64,000 nucleotides of DNA from positions 103,896,834 to 103,960,833 of the forward strand of contig NC_091127.1 in the NCBI RefSeq assembly GCF_040183065.1, written 5' to 3'. Both the position numbers and the translations under genes were made by a program. Source of the stretch: Periplaneta americana (taxonomy: Eukaryota > Arthropoda > Insecta > Blattodea > Blattidae). The notes beneath the pieces are model-generated. The model saw only the letters and a program-made list of their open reading frames with translations, made no database searches and was not told the DNA's origin. Each line of letters opens with the position of its first letter. The first letter of the stretch is position 1. This document shows, in pieces, positions 31,017-41,860 of this stretch.

Positions 31017-31619
31017 TAAGTGGCAGTCAAATGAAGACAGGTCAGATGCCGAAAAATAATAATACAACGTTCATTACTCCAAAAGTAATCCTCGAAACTG
31101 TTTATACATTTATCCCACTGCGAGACAAGACGATCAGTCCCATTCTTGAAAAAGCTCGTGGGCTGTCTACCGAACCAGTTCTTTACCCAGTCACACACGT
31201 CTTCGTCCGATGCAAAACGAAGTCCACGAATGTCTTTCTTCAGCTCTTCAAAAATGTGAAAATTGCATGGAGAGAGATCTGGGCTGTAGTGTGGAGGTCT
31301 GAAGCATTCCCCAACCAAATCTCTGAATCGTATTCCTCACGGAGTTGGCAGTATGTGGGCGGGCATTATCATGAAGAAGGATAATGTCGTTCGAAGTTCC
31401 TTCATAACTCTGTGCGTTGATTGTGGCCCCATGCTCTAGAAATTCAACAAGCAGAGAACCTCTAGAATCGAAGACTTTACCGGAACTTGTGTGTACAGCT
31501 TTGGACTTTTTCGGTGGGGGATAATCTGTGTGTTTCCATTGTTGGCTCTGCCGTTTGCTCTCCAGTTCAAAATGGTTACATCACGATTCGTCCCCAGTGA
31601 TAATAGGGACAGAAATGCA
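31016..31619 (-). pseudogene. Mariner transposase, catalytic and C-terminal half
   Basis: The minus strand reads 'PIITGDES' (first catalytic Asp, about 31590), 'LESKRQSQQWKHTDYPPPKK', 'GSLLVEFLEHGATINAQSY', 'ILLHDNARPHTANSV' (second Asp, about 31360), then in another frame 'PPHYSPDLSPCNFHIFEELK', 'DWVKNWFGRQPTSFFKNG' and 'RLVSQWDKCINSFEDYF'. The YSPDLSP(C/N) box with the Asp gives the DD34D signature of mariners of the SETMAR-like type. It catalyses cut-and-paste at TA sites. Frameshifts near 31320 and stops inside break it. It ends about 60 bp before the terminal repeat, as normal for the family. Confidence 0.85.
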
Positions 31620-31621
31620 TA

Positions 31622-33241
31622 CCGTCAAACCGTCTAGAGTCGACCGCTTTTTTTCGTACTTTTAACGCTACTTCACAGACAATGCTATCTACTATTTCAA
31701 TGAAAATGGTATGTTATAGCCCACAACTCAGGGATTGTTTTCTGTTATTTTCATTTTATGAACTTCCACGGTCACTGAGGAAAACAAATTTTAAACGCCC
31801 TGTACATGGTGTTAAGTCGACCACCATATTAAAAATACATGTAAATGAACGTTTGCTCCCATTCCGGTCGATATCGACCTCCTTTTGGATGCTTTTATTA
31901 TTATTTACTATATATTTTTTTTATTTTTAAGTTATTTGGGATAGAAAAATGCGAATTTTAAACAATTATTTCAAATGTGCATATATTAAATAGGTTAAGG
32001 CTCATAAATTTAATAGAAAATATTTAATTAATTAGCAGACATAAAATTACGTCAAACTACACACAACATTATCACATTATTAATGTGCTAATTAATAAAA
32101 TAGCCCTGAAAAATACAGAAAATACAGTTTCCATCTCCTAATTAATATCATAACCCTGAAAATCAACACCAAATTTTACGAATTCCTTTTCCTCCATAGG
32201 AACAGAAGCACTTAGTTTTCTTTCTACCTGAACATAGTCAATAAGACTCACATCCTCCACCTCAGGATATTTGAACTGGAATCCACCACAATTTCTAACA
32301 AAACGAAGTTCAAGTCCTTCTCCTGGAACCACTTCCTTAATGCAACCGACATAAAATTTAATTGTATTTTTAGTTGGGAACTTCACTAAAAGCCGATCCC
32401 CCGGTTTAGGGTCATCGAAATTGTCATTATCATTGTTATCTTCCTCTTCAACCCACTCATCTGACGAATATTTAGTGGAATGTCTTCCGTCTTCATCACT
32501 ATCATTGGGCTCCTGTTATCCTCTCTGTTTTCTTTTCTTGGCTTCTCTTTTTCTGGTCTCCTCTTTTGAGACAGGATGAAAGATTTCTTCATTTGACCGA
32601 GATGTTCCGCCTTCAGTAGGCTTACTGATACTCAAAATACTTTTTCCTGGTTCAATTTCAATTTTCCTTTTCCTTTTCTTGGCAGCCAATTATTTTTCAT
32701 ATCTCATGACCTGGAGCACTTTTGATGACCGCTTCTCCCACCAGTGCCTGTGTGGACTGAGATTCTGGAGACTCTGCCATACCAGATTGTGGTAGTTTAT
32801 TAATGACTCTTTGTGACTCGAATGGATTAATTCTACAGGCCTGCATGGTCGACTCTGTACTGGAATACAACTTCAACTTCTGACAACTCTCAATAATATG
32901 GAAAAATATTTTTTGTTGTAATATGTTGTTAAGCTTAAAATTCTGACTACAGAAATACAGTTATTTTGCATTACATTACAGTTAAACAAGGCTAAATTGT
33001 TAAAAGTTAGAGTACTTTTTTCTTACTATTTTTGCTATTGGCAACAATGAATTTTACATAATCAAGGACGAAAAATACGTTTGGCACTACCTTGCGAGAT
33101 TGAAAGGTGAAGTGTTATCAGTCAGCTGGAAGCAAGCAGTGGCGGCTAGTAGCAAATTATATTCGAATAAACACGTGAAATTAGAAAATACACACAGTGG
33201 TCGAATCTAGACCCCCAGGTCGACTCTAGACGGTTCCACGG
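31622..33241 (-). mobile_element. Pogo-like element inserted in the mariner at TA
   Basis: Inverted ends of 24 bp with three mismatches, sharing ACCGTCTAGAGTCGACC, are flanked by TA at 31620-31621 and 33242-33243. Removing the element and one TA restores the mariner reading HEEEYAFLS. Extra GTCGA motifs near both ends (31803, 31866, 33203) look like subterminal transposase sites. The only coding trace is the C-terminal part of a DDE transposase at 32138-32900. Confidence 0.9.
32138..32900 (-). pseudogene. Pogo/Tigger-like transposase C-terminal region
   Basis: The minus strand starts near 32850 with 'MQACRINPFESQRVINKLPQ', resembling the 'GFR.CGI.PFnpqrVLdkLP' segment that follows the DDE_1 core. 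A lysine-rich stretch (AAKKRKRKIEIEPG), an acidic stretch (DEWVEEEDNNDNDNFDDPKP) and a terminal globular module (32386-32138: 'FPTKNTIKFYVGCIKEV', 'LELRFVRNC', 'FKYPEVEDVSLIDYVQVERK') follow. Frames shift at least twice. The N-terminal HTH and catalytic core are absent. Family assignment is inferred from this order and from the TA target site; it is not certain. Confidence 0.6.
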
Positions 33242-33689
33242 TACTCTTCCTCGTGGTATCGTTGCAAGTGACCCAGTGAAGTAGCCATTCTGTTTGTTTT
33301 TTGTTCCTCCGTAAACTGATGTAGAACCCATTGCGCGCAGATTTTTCGGTAATGCAGGTGCTTCGTCGCAATGACGTGTTCGGAACCGTGACTTATTCCC
33401 ACCAAACGACGAAGTTCTTCCACAGTGATTCGTCGATTTTCCTGTATAAGACTATCAACCTCAGCAATAACAGCAGGAGTGATGGCACGATGATCCTGTC
33501 CTGGGCGAGCATCGTCTTGCAGTGACACGCATCCCTCTCAGAATTTCTTGTGTCTTCCAGTACATGCGAACATGACATGCTGTGTTCGCCGTAAACAGCA
33601 GATATGCGACGATGGATTTCTCGTCCTCTTATTCCTTCAGCATTCAAAAATCCCACTGCACCTCGCTGTTCTTCTTTACCTGCCTCCAT
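33226..33689 (-). pseudogene. Mariner transposase, N-terminal half
   Basis: Starting at the ATG at 33689, the minus strand reads MEAGKEEQRGAVGFLNAEGI, 'REIHRRISAVYGEHSMSCSHV', then after a frameshift near 33535 'VSLQDDARPGQDHRAITPAV', 'AEVDSLIQENRRITVEELRR', 'LVGISHGSEHVIATKHLHYRK' and 'KTNRMATSLGHLQRYHEEE'. These are the two helix-turn-helix domains and linker of a SETMAR-like mariner. Coding stops where the pogo-like element enters at 33241. A leader of about 190 bp separates the ATG from the terminal repeat at 33879. Confidence 0.87.
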
Positions 33690-33892
33690 TAGTGATGTTG
33701 GACGAACACACGTAGGCTATCTCTAACCTCACTTTCAGCACAATAAATGAATGACTAGTGTGTAACTGTGCTTTTGCGAGTCGCCACCAGATGTCAATTC
33801 AACTATCAAATTCCATTGGTACCAACTTGCCCGTCGTGAGATATATGCATGGTGACCCGTTTCCATTTGACTGCCCCTCACATATATCAAAT

Positions 33893-34022
33893 CTGGGCAC
33901 TAATAACTAAATCGAGTTATTGCAGATTTCCCCTTAACTCCCCACTCCACTTTCTCTGGCTGAGGTGAATAGACAGGGAGGTAAACATTGCTCAGTGACG
34001 GATTGTACAGGGACATCATTTT
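33893..34022 (+). repeat. Dispersed repeat R2, copy 1
   Basis: About 130 bp including 'ccccttaactcccca' and 'gctcagtgacggattgtac'. It matches the reverse complement of 55122-55270. It lies 14 bp from the mariner end. No coding or tRNA motif. Confidence 0.75.
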
Positions 34023-34389
34023 ATTTTTACTAACATTTCCAATATTAACCCGACTATACCTTTGGATTAACGATTGAGAACCGGAAACACTCTTTGCTAC
34101 CCCCTTCCACGTCCGAAGTTTGACGACACTAGTGTAAAATACAATACAAATAACTTTACTAGGTATAGGAGGGAGGAAATCCATTTACGTAAACTATTAC
34201 GATTTTGAGTTTGATCATTTTTTCGGGTTTTTATTTAATCAAAATACAGTATAGTATTAACAGTAAGTGTTTTTACTCACTAACTGAACTATCCAATCGG
34301 AAAAATTTATTATGCGATGTATAGTATACTGTCTACAGCACATTAGCATACAATATTTACAGTTCATTTAAATTTTAAAAACAATCAAA

Positions 34390-34700
34390 ATATAGATATT
34401 TAAACAAATTATTGAAAATGATGGTCGTTCATTTCGATACAGGCTTCAGTTCTTTTGTGCATATTATCAAAAACGTTTTCAAGCATATCTTGTGAAATTG
34501 AATGTATGGTTTCTCGAATGTAATTATTTAATTCTTCTATTGTTGTAGGATGTTTAGCAGACACAACTGTCACAATAACCCCAAAGAAATAATGCAAACC
34601 ACTTAAATCAGGCGACATGGGGAAGCCATAATCCTGCACCTGTTGAAATAATTCTGTACCTACTCTATAATAGTGTACCTTACGTACTGTGAATTCAATC
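34390..34700 (-). pseudogene. Mariner-like transposase C-terminal fragment
   Basis: The minus strand (34620-34409) reads MSPDLSGLHYFFGVIVTVVS, a decayed 'rSPDLTPLDFFLWGyvk', then 'PTTIEELNNYIRETIHSISQ', 'DMLENVFDNMHKRTEACIEM' and 'NDHHFQ', the standard C-terminus of IS630/Tc1/mariner-type transposases with a DUF4817-like N-terminus. The upstream 30 residues do not match the family. The fragment lacks the first catalytic Asp. No terminal repeats were resolved. Confidence 0.75.
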
Positions 34701-34705
34701 TTCAC

Positions 34706-35868
34706 TAATGCCCGATCCGCATAGATAAATTTATTCAGATATGCTGTCTACTGTCCGTCCATGTGGTTATGTAGGAGGGTCTTAGAAAGGGGGGAAATCA
34801 CGTGACAATTACTTAACGAGGTCCTTTTATTTAAATTATTTTAAACATTTGTATAATATTACGTAGAAGTCCAATTCCTAACAGCAAATGTTTTCAGAAA
34901 AGAGCTAAGACAGCCCAATCACTAGCCTTTACAGAGGAGCCAGCAGAAACGGATGGGAGAAACCGGGATGCGACGTAACTAAACGGACGCACAATACCTG
35001 TGTGAAAATATGATTCATTAGTGAATGAATACTCTTTCTTCACTGAAAAATGCGATCATATTTCTGGAACATACTATACTCACTCTCTCTATACTGTCTC
35101 TATGACCGTAAGACGACTTTGCGGTTTTGGTTGTGTGTGGAAGTTTGCTACTAGAAGGAGTGGGAGTGAAGTACATTAAAAACTTAGGTACAATAAAAAT
35201 TGGAGTAATAATAAAATAATGTTCCTGTATAAGGCAGACATCATAGCTTTCACGAACTTTTGACTCTCGTTGGTCGTCTGAAATTCATAATTGATGCACA
35301 GTGCCGACTGTGTTTTTGTTTATAAGACAGTTTAAGCGAAAAAGACATGGGCGGGGGTTTCTGAGTTCCGTTTCACTTCCTCGTTGTGCCTAGAGCTTAT
35401 TTATATTTTCTGTAGGTACAGTTGAAGTTGCCTTCTAAGAATTCTGCTTACTCTTGTGTTGCTCATCTTCATACGTATTGCTAATGACAGTACATTGTAT
35501 ATTCCATATTAGTTCTCGTCTCTTAATTGATATATTTCGTGTATAACCTTCTGCAGTTGTAACATCCATTAAACATAGCAAGTCTCCCTAATTTCTTTAC
35601 ATTCGCAACTAAATAATTTTCTTCATGTATTGCTACTAGTTTCTTGAAGAAAGGGTTAAAAACCATTAATTTTCAAAGTAAAAGTTGATTTCATTAACGT
35701 TCACCTCAAACAATGACTTTTAAACGAACGTATTACCATGACAGCTGAATGTTTACATTCAAAAGTTGAGTTCCTGATAAAAAAGAGTAGGTATCCGAAT
35801 TTTAAGTTCGCATAAAATTAACAAATATATGAGTTACAGTACTTAAACTATTTATTTAAAGAAACATA
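34706..35868. other. No recognisable gene
   Basis: AT-rich with no open frame longer than about 60 codons and no repeat I could pair. Confidence 0.5.
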
Positions 35869-35870
35869 TA

Positions 35871-37196
35871 TAGGGTGGACCGCTCGAATGCACTTAATTT
35901 CAATTGTATGTGATTGGTGAATGGTTGAAGATAGAACCTTACGGTAACGTTTATATGGAAGGAAAACTCAACTAGTTTCGAATCCTATCGGTAGATGGTG
36001 CGCAGACACAGTTTCTTTTCGTAGATTGTATCGATTGTCAAAATGGCGACACCGCGCAGGTGAAAGAGCAAACTGTGTTGTGGTATGCGGAGTTTAAATC
36101 AATTGTTAGAGTTCAAAGGGAGTATCGGCGAGTCTTTAACCATGATGCTCCAACTGCTAAAAGCATTAAGAAGTGGCACGATACATTTTTAGCTACAGGA
36201 TCGGTGTTGAAGAAGCATGGTGGTGGTCGTAGACAATCCGACGAAATGGTTGCAAATGTTCAAGCCGCGTATGAGCGAAGCCCGCGGAAGTCATTAAGAA
36301 GAACTTCGTGGGAACTTCAAGTACCAAAATCAACATTGCAACGAATTGTCCACAAACGTCTCAAACTGTACGCATACAAAGTGCAGTTAATGCAACGCCT
36401 GGAGCCGGATGACAATCCCAAACGAGTGGAATTCGCCAATACGATGCTAGACCGTCTCGGCGCTGATCCTGATTTTATGTCCAAGATTTTCTTCTCGGAC
36501 GAAGCCACGTTCATGTGTCAGGTAAAGTGAACCGGTATAATGTGCGGATCTGGGGATCGGAGAATCCTCACGCTATACAAGAGCACGTTCGTGATAGTTC
36601 CAAGTTAAGCGTGTGGTGCGGTTTGTCATAGCAGCAGGTCATTGGATCGTTTTTCTTCGCTGAGAAAACTGTGTGTGGTACCACATATCTTGACATGCTG
36701 GAACAGTTCTTCTTTTCACAAATTGAACACTTGCAGCCTAACATCCTTTTCCAGCGAGATGGCGCTTCTCCACACTGGTTCAATGACGTTCGTACGACTT
36801 TAGACAACGTGTTCCCTGGCCGTTGGATTGGTAGGGGAGGACTGGTCGCTTGGCCCCCGAGATCTCCGGATTTAACACCGCTTGATTTATTTCTCTGGGG
36901 CTACGTCAAAGATAAAGTGTACGCCACCCCAGTCAGAGACCTTCGTGATCTTCGGGAGCGTATCATAGAGGCTATTGAGAGCATTCCAGAAGACATACTC
37001 CAACGTGCTTGGCAAGAAATCGTTCATCGCCTCGATATCGTCACAGTGACAGCTGGAGCTCGCTTAGAGATATGGTGATGTGCATATCGAAACTTGTTGA
37101 GTTTTACTTTCATATGAACGTTACTATAGGTTTCTATCTTCAACCGTTTACCAGTCACATAAATTGAAATTAGGTACATTCGAGCGATCCACTCTG
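35871..37196 (+). mobile_element. Mariner-like element, nearly complete
   Basis: 1326 bp with inverted termini about 110 bp long (35871-35980 against 37085-37196, roughly 85% alike by eye), starting (C/T)AGGGTGGACCGCTCGAATG and flanked by TA at 35869-35870 and 37197-37198. One transposase gene fills the interior. Long inverted termini and only three visible lesions suggest a recent insertion. Confidence 0.92.
36043..37078 (+). pseudogene. Mariner-like transposase with three lesions
   Basis: The start ATG at 36043 reads MATPRR and then shifts frame. From 36060 the frame continues with an HTH region (VLWYAEFKSIVRVQREYRRV, 'SIKKWHDTFLATGS', 'SPRKSLRRTSWELQVPKSTL') and 'MLDRLGADPDFMSKIFFSDE' (first catalytic Asp, about 36498). 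A missing base near 36510 shifts the frame (GKVNRYNVRIWGSENPH). A stop lies at 36629-36631 within CGLS*QQVIG, probably from CAG. The last part (to 37078) has 'ILFQRDGASPHWFNDV' (second Asp), 'RWIGRGG', 'WPPRSPDLTPLDLFLWGYVK' (third acidic site) and 'DLRDLRERIIEAIESIP'. All catalytic acidic residues remain. Confidence 0.93.
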
Positions 37197-37744
37197 TATT
37201 TAAGGAGCCTGGGTAGTCTGGGCGTATGTGTGTTGTGTATGAGTGAAACAATTTTGCGATTACTCTTCAGCTTTTGAATCTATCAATTCACAGTTTTTAC
37301 AGCATACACACAATATTAGCAGATATATTTTGGTTTTTCGATTGTTCTTGTATCTCATATGATTGTATAAAAAATTTTAAAGCTGAAAAATAAACATTAC
37401 ATTTAAATTTAAAATATCGGTATTTTAGAAACTTGTTTCTCAAAAAACCCTTTGCACCAAAGGTTCCAAAAAATTCAAGCATATTTCCAATGCAGTGACT
37501 AAATTTGCCGCCATTTTCATCACACTATGAATATTTTTTCAATAGAAAAAATTGTTATCCATACAGAAAACAAATACTTAAAAATGTTCATATTTTTTCA
37601 TTCTTTCCTGGCTGTAAACTCCATAACAATGTTGATAACTATGTGAAAGTGGCCATGCTTCTTCACTGTTATGAAATAGGAGTATGCAAAATTTCAGCCT
37701 CCTAATCCCATTATTTTTTTGAGAAAAATGTGACTAAAATATCC
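37197..37744. other. No recognisable gene
   Basis: AT-rich flank. No feature supported. Confidence 0.45.
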
Positions 37745-37990
37745 ATGTTGGACCTGGCCTCCAAGTTCTCTAACTTGACTCCATTGGATTTTTTCTGGAG
37801 ATAGTTACGTGAAAAGTCTGATGTACGAGAATCCAGTGGAGACGCAACAAGGTCTTGTGGCAATTGTAGTAGTAGCTGGAACCATTCGAGATACGCCGGG
37901 AATCTATCAAGCAGTTCGGTATAACACAACGAGGCGGTACAGAACGTGCAACAAAGTCGGCGCTTGCCATTTTGAGCAGTTTTTTTAACG
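37745..37990 (+). pseudogene. Mariner-like transposase C-terminal fragment
   Basis: The + strand reads 'NLTPLDFFW' (37770-), then after a frameshift 'VAIVVVAGTIRDTPGIYQAV', 'RYNTTRRYRTCNKVGACHFE' and 'QFF' to the stop near 37988. This matches the C-terminal end of the same broad transposase group as 36-37 kb, but from a different subfamily. No other part of the protein is present nearby, and no inverted termini were found. Confidence 0.72.
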
Positions 37991-38312
37991 CAGAACAATT
38001 ATAACTTTCCCTGAAACTTATGCACCCTCTCGAGAACTTTTCTGAACTTTAGTGCTAAAAGGATGCTTTTCCGTACGTGGGTGTATTAAGAAACTATGAT
38101 TGAATCCATCTATCTACCACAAAACTTCGAAAAATATTTAATTATTTCTGAGCACCAGTGATATAAAATATCTATTAAATAGATTTGGGGGAGAGATTAG
38201 AACATACTTAACACATTTCAGGGCATCTTGGACTAAAGAAAGCGAGTAAAAAATTACGAGTTTATGAAAAACGATAATTTTATTGCTTTTTTGGCTCTGC
38301 TCGATTATGATT

Positions 38313-38658
38313 TTTAAATCCTTGGCGCTACAGCGCATGAAGGGCCAAGACCGACCAGCCGGCTGCTGGCCTCACGTCCACATGCCGAAGCAGAGGTGGA
38401 CGATCATCCAACCAGAAAGTAGATATCCTGTGGTTAGCACGATGATCCTCCCAGCCATCATAGCTGGTTTGCGAAACCGGATTTTCGCTACCTATCGTAG
38501 CTCCCCAAGTGCATCATGATGCTGGGTGGGCACCGGTCCCATATACTGGCCGAAATTTCATGAGAAAATTTCTTCCCCCATGAGGACTCGAACCATCGCG
38601 CATTCCGTAACGCGAGTACCAGGCATCATGCCTTAGACCACGACGCCACGGCGCGGGA
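38313..38658 (-). mobile_element. tRNA-derived SINE with 15-bp target duplication
   Basis: Minus-strand head with A-box-like GTGGCGTCGTGGTCTAAGGC and B-box-like TGGTTCGAGTCCTCATGG (complement of about 38577-38655). The body has 'ggccagcagccggctggtcgg' type sequence near 38345-38372. TGCTCGATTATGATT is repeated exactly at 38298-38312 and 38659-38673. The same family occurs at 59139-59461. Confidence 0.94.
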
Positions 38659-38673
38659 TGCTCGATTATGATT

Positions 38674-39780
38674 GTCTGGTCTATTCCTCAAAACATTTAT
38701 AATGGTAGATTTTGTGTCAAGGTAACGTTAATACCTTAGGTACTGGTATCTGCCTACAGCCGTTTTCTCCACTAACAGTCTTAGGATTTGCCCGACATCG
38801 AACCACGTCCTTTTGTTAAAGATCCGCAGCTGACTCTGCCACGACACTCTTGTAACATTATGTCATGGACGATAAATTCGTGAGAAGACATGTTGAGAGT
38901 TTCTACAAAAGCAAAATAGCTTTGCAGTCCTCAACTCTGCAAATAGATGTGGGGAGGTTTTTACACATGTATAGGGAAGCCCTTTCTCGTTACCACCATA
39001 TCAACAATTCGATATGAGGGTCGTTTCCCCGTCGGGAAACATAAGACGGATACCGATGGAAGATCTATGAACTCTTACAATCTTTACCCAGTCCCAGCGG
39101 AAATAAAGTAAGAGGGGTGGCAGAAGTGGATCTATCTCTTTCCACCCTCATCGCTCAGTGTTAGCTTAAGTAATTCGAGACCTGGAATAAGGAGGGGATA
39201 GATGGGTATACCACCCGGAAAATCAAACAGTATTAGAACAGGATTAAGTTCTAAGTCATCATGGAAATAAAAAAGAAACAAAAGAACGCACTTTGGCTAC
39301 GGGTTTTAGCCCTGAATTTATGGACTCATGGGAAATAAAAGAGAGAGATAATGATTCAAATTTAGAAACACGAGGCATGTTAATGGTAAAGAAAAGTAAC
39401 GTAACGCTGTGTCAAAATTTATTATGCCAGACGTTTTAAAGTTTGTTTGCTGATGTCAAAACAGGTGAACTTTTTCGTAGACGCGGTGCTCATTGTAAAG
39501 GAGCTGAAATAATTTTCGATTATCTAATGAAAAGTATTTTTTCTAAAAGGCCTATTTATCGTTGTTGCCGACGAAGTATAGCTGACATGTCGTTTCAGTG
39601 TGGACGGGTTTGTTCATATTTTGTACTTGCTTTTTGCTTGAATATTTGGAGTCAAGACCAGATTTATCTACGAGTAGCTTTTACATATGGTACCGTATTG
39701 AGAAAATTCGTTTGCTGTCGAGCTTGAGATACATTGTAGAGTTCTAGACAGCTTATTGGTGAATTAATGTGTCCGCTCTT
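38674..39780. other. No recognisable gene
   Basis: A + frame at 39443-39727 (94 codons) shows no family motif. No repeats paired. Confidence 0.45.
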
Positions 39781-39870
39781 ATATTTTATACTTTCATGCT
39801 TCATTCATCAAAGACCTTTGCGATGTCAAGAATCATCCTCCAGAGACATATTAAAGGTCTTAATCGGGAC

Positions 39871-40889
39871 CAAGATCTGTCGATAAGTCAGGTCTTCGCA
39901 CGCTGCCATATTTGCACCAACTCTTAGGTTTGTTTACATTGCGTTATGGTTAGTTTGTGGAAGGAATTTATGTTTAAATTTATATATTTCATAAAATAAG
40001 TTTCCAAAACAGATATTTCGATAACTTTTGGAGAAAGTCCTGCTTGACAACAGCAACCAGCGGACATTAGTGGAATGGGATGATAGGACCTGACTAGAGA
40101 TGGGTAAAAAAAAGCTGAAATAGTTTCGTGAAATAACCTGTTCCAACTGTTCCAAGAGTGTTACGCTGTTCCAGTGATCACTTCAACGTTCCACATGGTT
40201 CCAAGAGATAAACAGTTCAATTTCTAAACAGCTTCCCTGCTCTTTGCTGTCTCCAAAGACCACGTGTAGCGTTATCATCGACCTCCAATCGAAAGTAGAC
40301 ATAATATCGATGTTCCACACTGTCTTCGTGCAACAGTAGCCTATGTAGGACAGTGCAATTTAATTGTACGAATCAAACCTTAATAAATGTGCTATTAATT
40401 ATTAGGTCTATTAGCTGCCCATTGATGGAGAATATGTTCATGGTGCCCAAACATAATGTTAATTAATATGTCCGCGGAAAAAATTATCAGCTAATGTCTT
40501 ATCGTTATTAAACTCTCCTAGAGTTATATGCTTTATTTTTACTAAAATCAATTCATTTTGAATTGTTGTTATTTACTGTACTCTTTAACAGTAACCAACG
40601 AAAAATAACTTTCGTCGTCATAATACACTGAACAACTGATTTAAAAACGATTCAAGGGCTTTGAAACATGTTCCTGAAGCAGATGAGAAGTTGAAACAGT
40701 TGGAACACTTGGAAGAGTTGGCACTGATATTGTAAACATATTGTTATCAAACTGTTTCTTTGAAGATGTTATTTTGGAACAGCTTCGTTCATGAAACAGT
40801 TACAGTCGAAACTGTTTCTTAAATAGAACAGTTTATCCCATCTCTAGATCTGACTAAAAGCTGTTCGACAGCGACATCTAGCGATCTTG
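39871..40889. mobile_element. hAT-like MITE family R1, copy 2, itself interrupted
   Basis: Starts CAAGATC, ends GATCTTG, and has ATCGGGAC duplicated perfectly at 39863-39870 and 40890-40897. Without the inner element (40095-40846) and its duplication it is about 260 bp and matches copy 1 (23060-23332) in the same orientation. Confidence 0.9.
40095..40846. mobile_element. Non-autonomous hAT element (TAGAGATGGG ends)
   Basis: 752 bp starting TAGAGATGGG and ending CCCATCTCTA, with the 8-bp repeat GA(C/T)CTGAC at 40087-40094 and 40847-40854. The interior has many short GAAACAGTT/GGAACA motifs near both ends. No coding. It is inserted in R1 copy 2 at a site that is intact in copy 1 (gacctgactagg). 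Confidence 0.9.
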
Positions 40890-41815
40890 ATCGGGACATA
40901 AATGAAATTGGGAGAGGAGTACGTCAAGGATGCTCTTTATTACCTAGACTGTTCAACATCTACTTTGAGGATTTAGTAAAGAACTGTTTTCAGAACATGG
41001 GAGGAGTGATAGTAGGAGGAAGAAGAATAAAGTGCATAAGATTTGCTAATGATATGGTGTTATCAGCAGAAGAGGATATGATACTAAGGAATACGCTACT
41101 AGAGCTAAATAACAGCTGTGATTAGTATGGGATGAAGATAAATGCAAACAAGGCGAAGACTGTGGTCATAGGAAGAAAAATAAAGAAGGTAAAGCTGCGA
41201 ATTGCAGCCTAAATGAAGCAATAGACGAAATGGACAGCTTCAAATACGAGTACTTGGGGTGTACCATAAGCAATAACTTGAGCTGCTGCCAGGAAGTCAA
41301 AGGAGGATAGCAATGGCCAAGGAAGCTTTTAATAGAAAAAGGAGAATCTTCTGCGGACCTCTGGGAAAATAACTAAGGAAGAGATTAGTGAAGTACTTTG
41401 TGTGGAGTGTGGCATTGTATGGAGGCAGAAACATGGACATTACGACGAAGTGAAGAGAAGCGAATAGAAGCATTTGAAATATTTGTGGATATGAGGAAGA
41501 CTGGAGTGTATGAAGTGGACAGACAGAATAAGAAATGAAGCTGTGTTGAAAGAGTGGGTGAAGAAAGAATGATGCTGAAACTGATCAGGAAGAGGAAAAG
41601 GAATTGGTTGGGTCACTGGCAGAGAAGAAACTGCCTACTGAGGGAGCACTGGAAGGAATGGCAAACGGGAGAAGAGTTCGAGGCAGAAGAAAATGTCAGA
41701 TGATAGACGACTTTAAGATATATTGATCATATGAGGAGACAAAGAAGAAAGCAGAAAATAGGAAAGATTGGAGAAAGCTGGGTTTGCAGTGCAAGACCTG
41801 CCCTTGGGCAGAACA

Positions 41816-41856
41816 CTGAATGAATGAATTAATGAATGAATGAATGAATGAATGAA
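41816..41856 (+). repeat. (TGAA)n tail of the RT fragment
   Basis: About ten TGAA units directly after the RT 3' end; typical simple-repeat tail of a non-LTR element. Confidence 0.88.
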
Positions 41857-41860
41857 CCGG

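Larger units (their letters stand above)
31017..33879 (-). mobile_element. Mariner element split by a pogo-like insertion
   Basis: Ends GTGGCAGTCAAATGAAGACA (31019) and the complement of TGTTTCCATTTGACTGCCCC-type sequence (right end read as GAGGGGCAGTCAAATGGAAA, ending 33879) form an inverted repeat of about 28 bp. The transposase gene runs on the minus strand in two parts, 33689-33244 and 31619-31016, separated by the 1620-bp insertion at 31622-33241. Confidence 0.85.
39800..41860 (+). pseudogene. Non-LTR reverse transcriptase fragment with nested MITEs
   Basis: After a short upstream part (about 39800-39870) the RT is interrupted by the MITE at 39871-40889. It resumes as 'NEIGRGVRQGCSLLPRLFNI' (about 40905), 'IKCIRFANDMVLSAEEDM' (the YADD box degraded to FAND), 'INANKAKTVVIGRK', 'FKYEYLGCTISNNLSC', 'ITTK.REANRSI' type region and, near 41540-41780, 'RVGEERMMLKLIRKRKRNWL', 'RNCLLREHWKEWQTGEEF', 'CQMIDDFKIY', 'CKTCPWAEH'. 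It ends in a (TGAA)n tail at 41816-41856. Several frameshifts and stops make it dead. Related 3' fragments are at 52976-53285 and 58850-59486. Confidence 0.78.

Noticed and set aside
31622-31650. TCTAGAGTCGACC resembling a cloning-vector polylinker
   Set aside because: It occurs as inverted ends with TA flanks and the sequence around it does not continue as a polylinker. It is a transposon terminus.
33135-33160. CAGTGGCGGCTAGTAGC, a hAT-like terminus
   Set aside because: No matching inverted end or 8-bp duplication found. It lies inside the pogo-like element.
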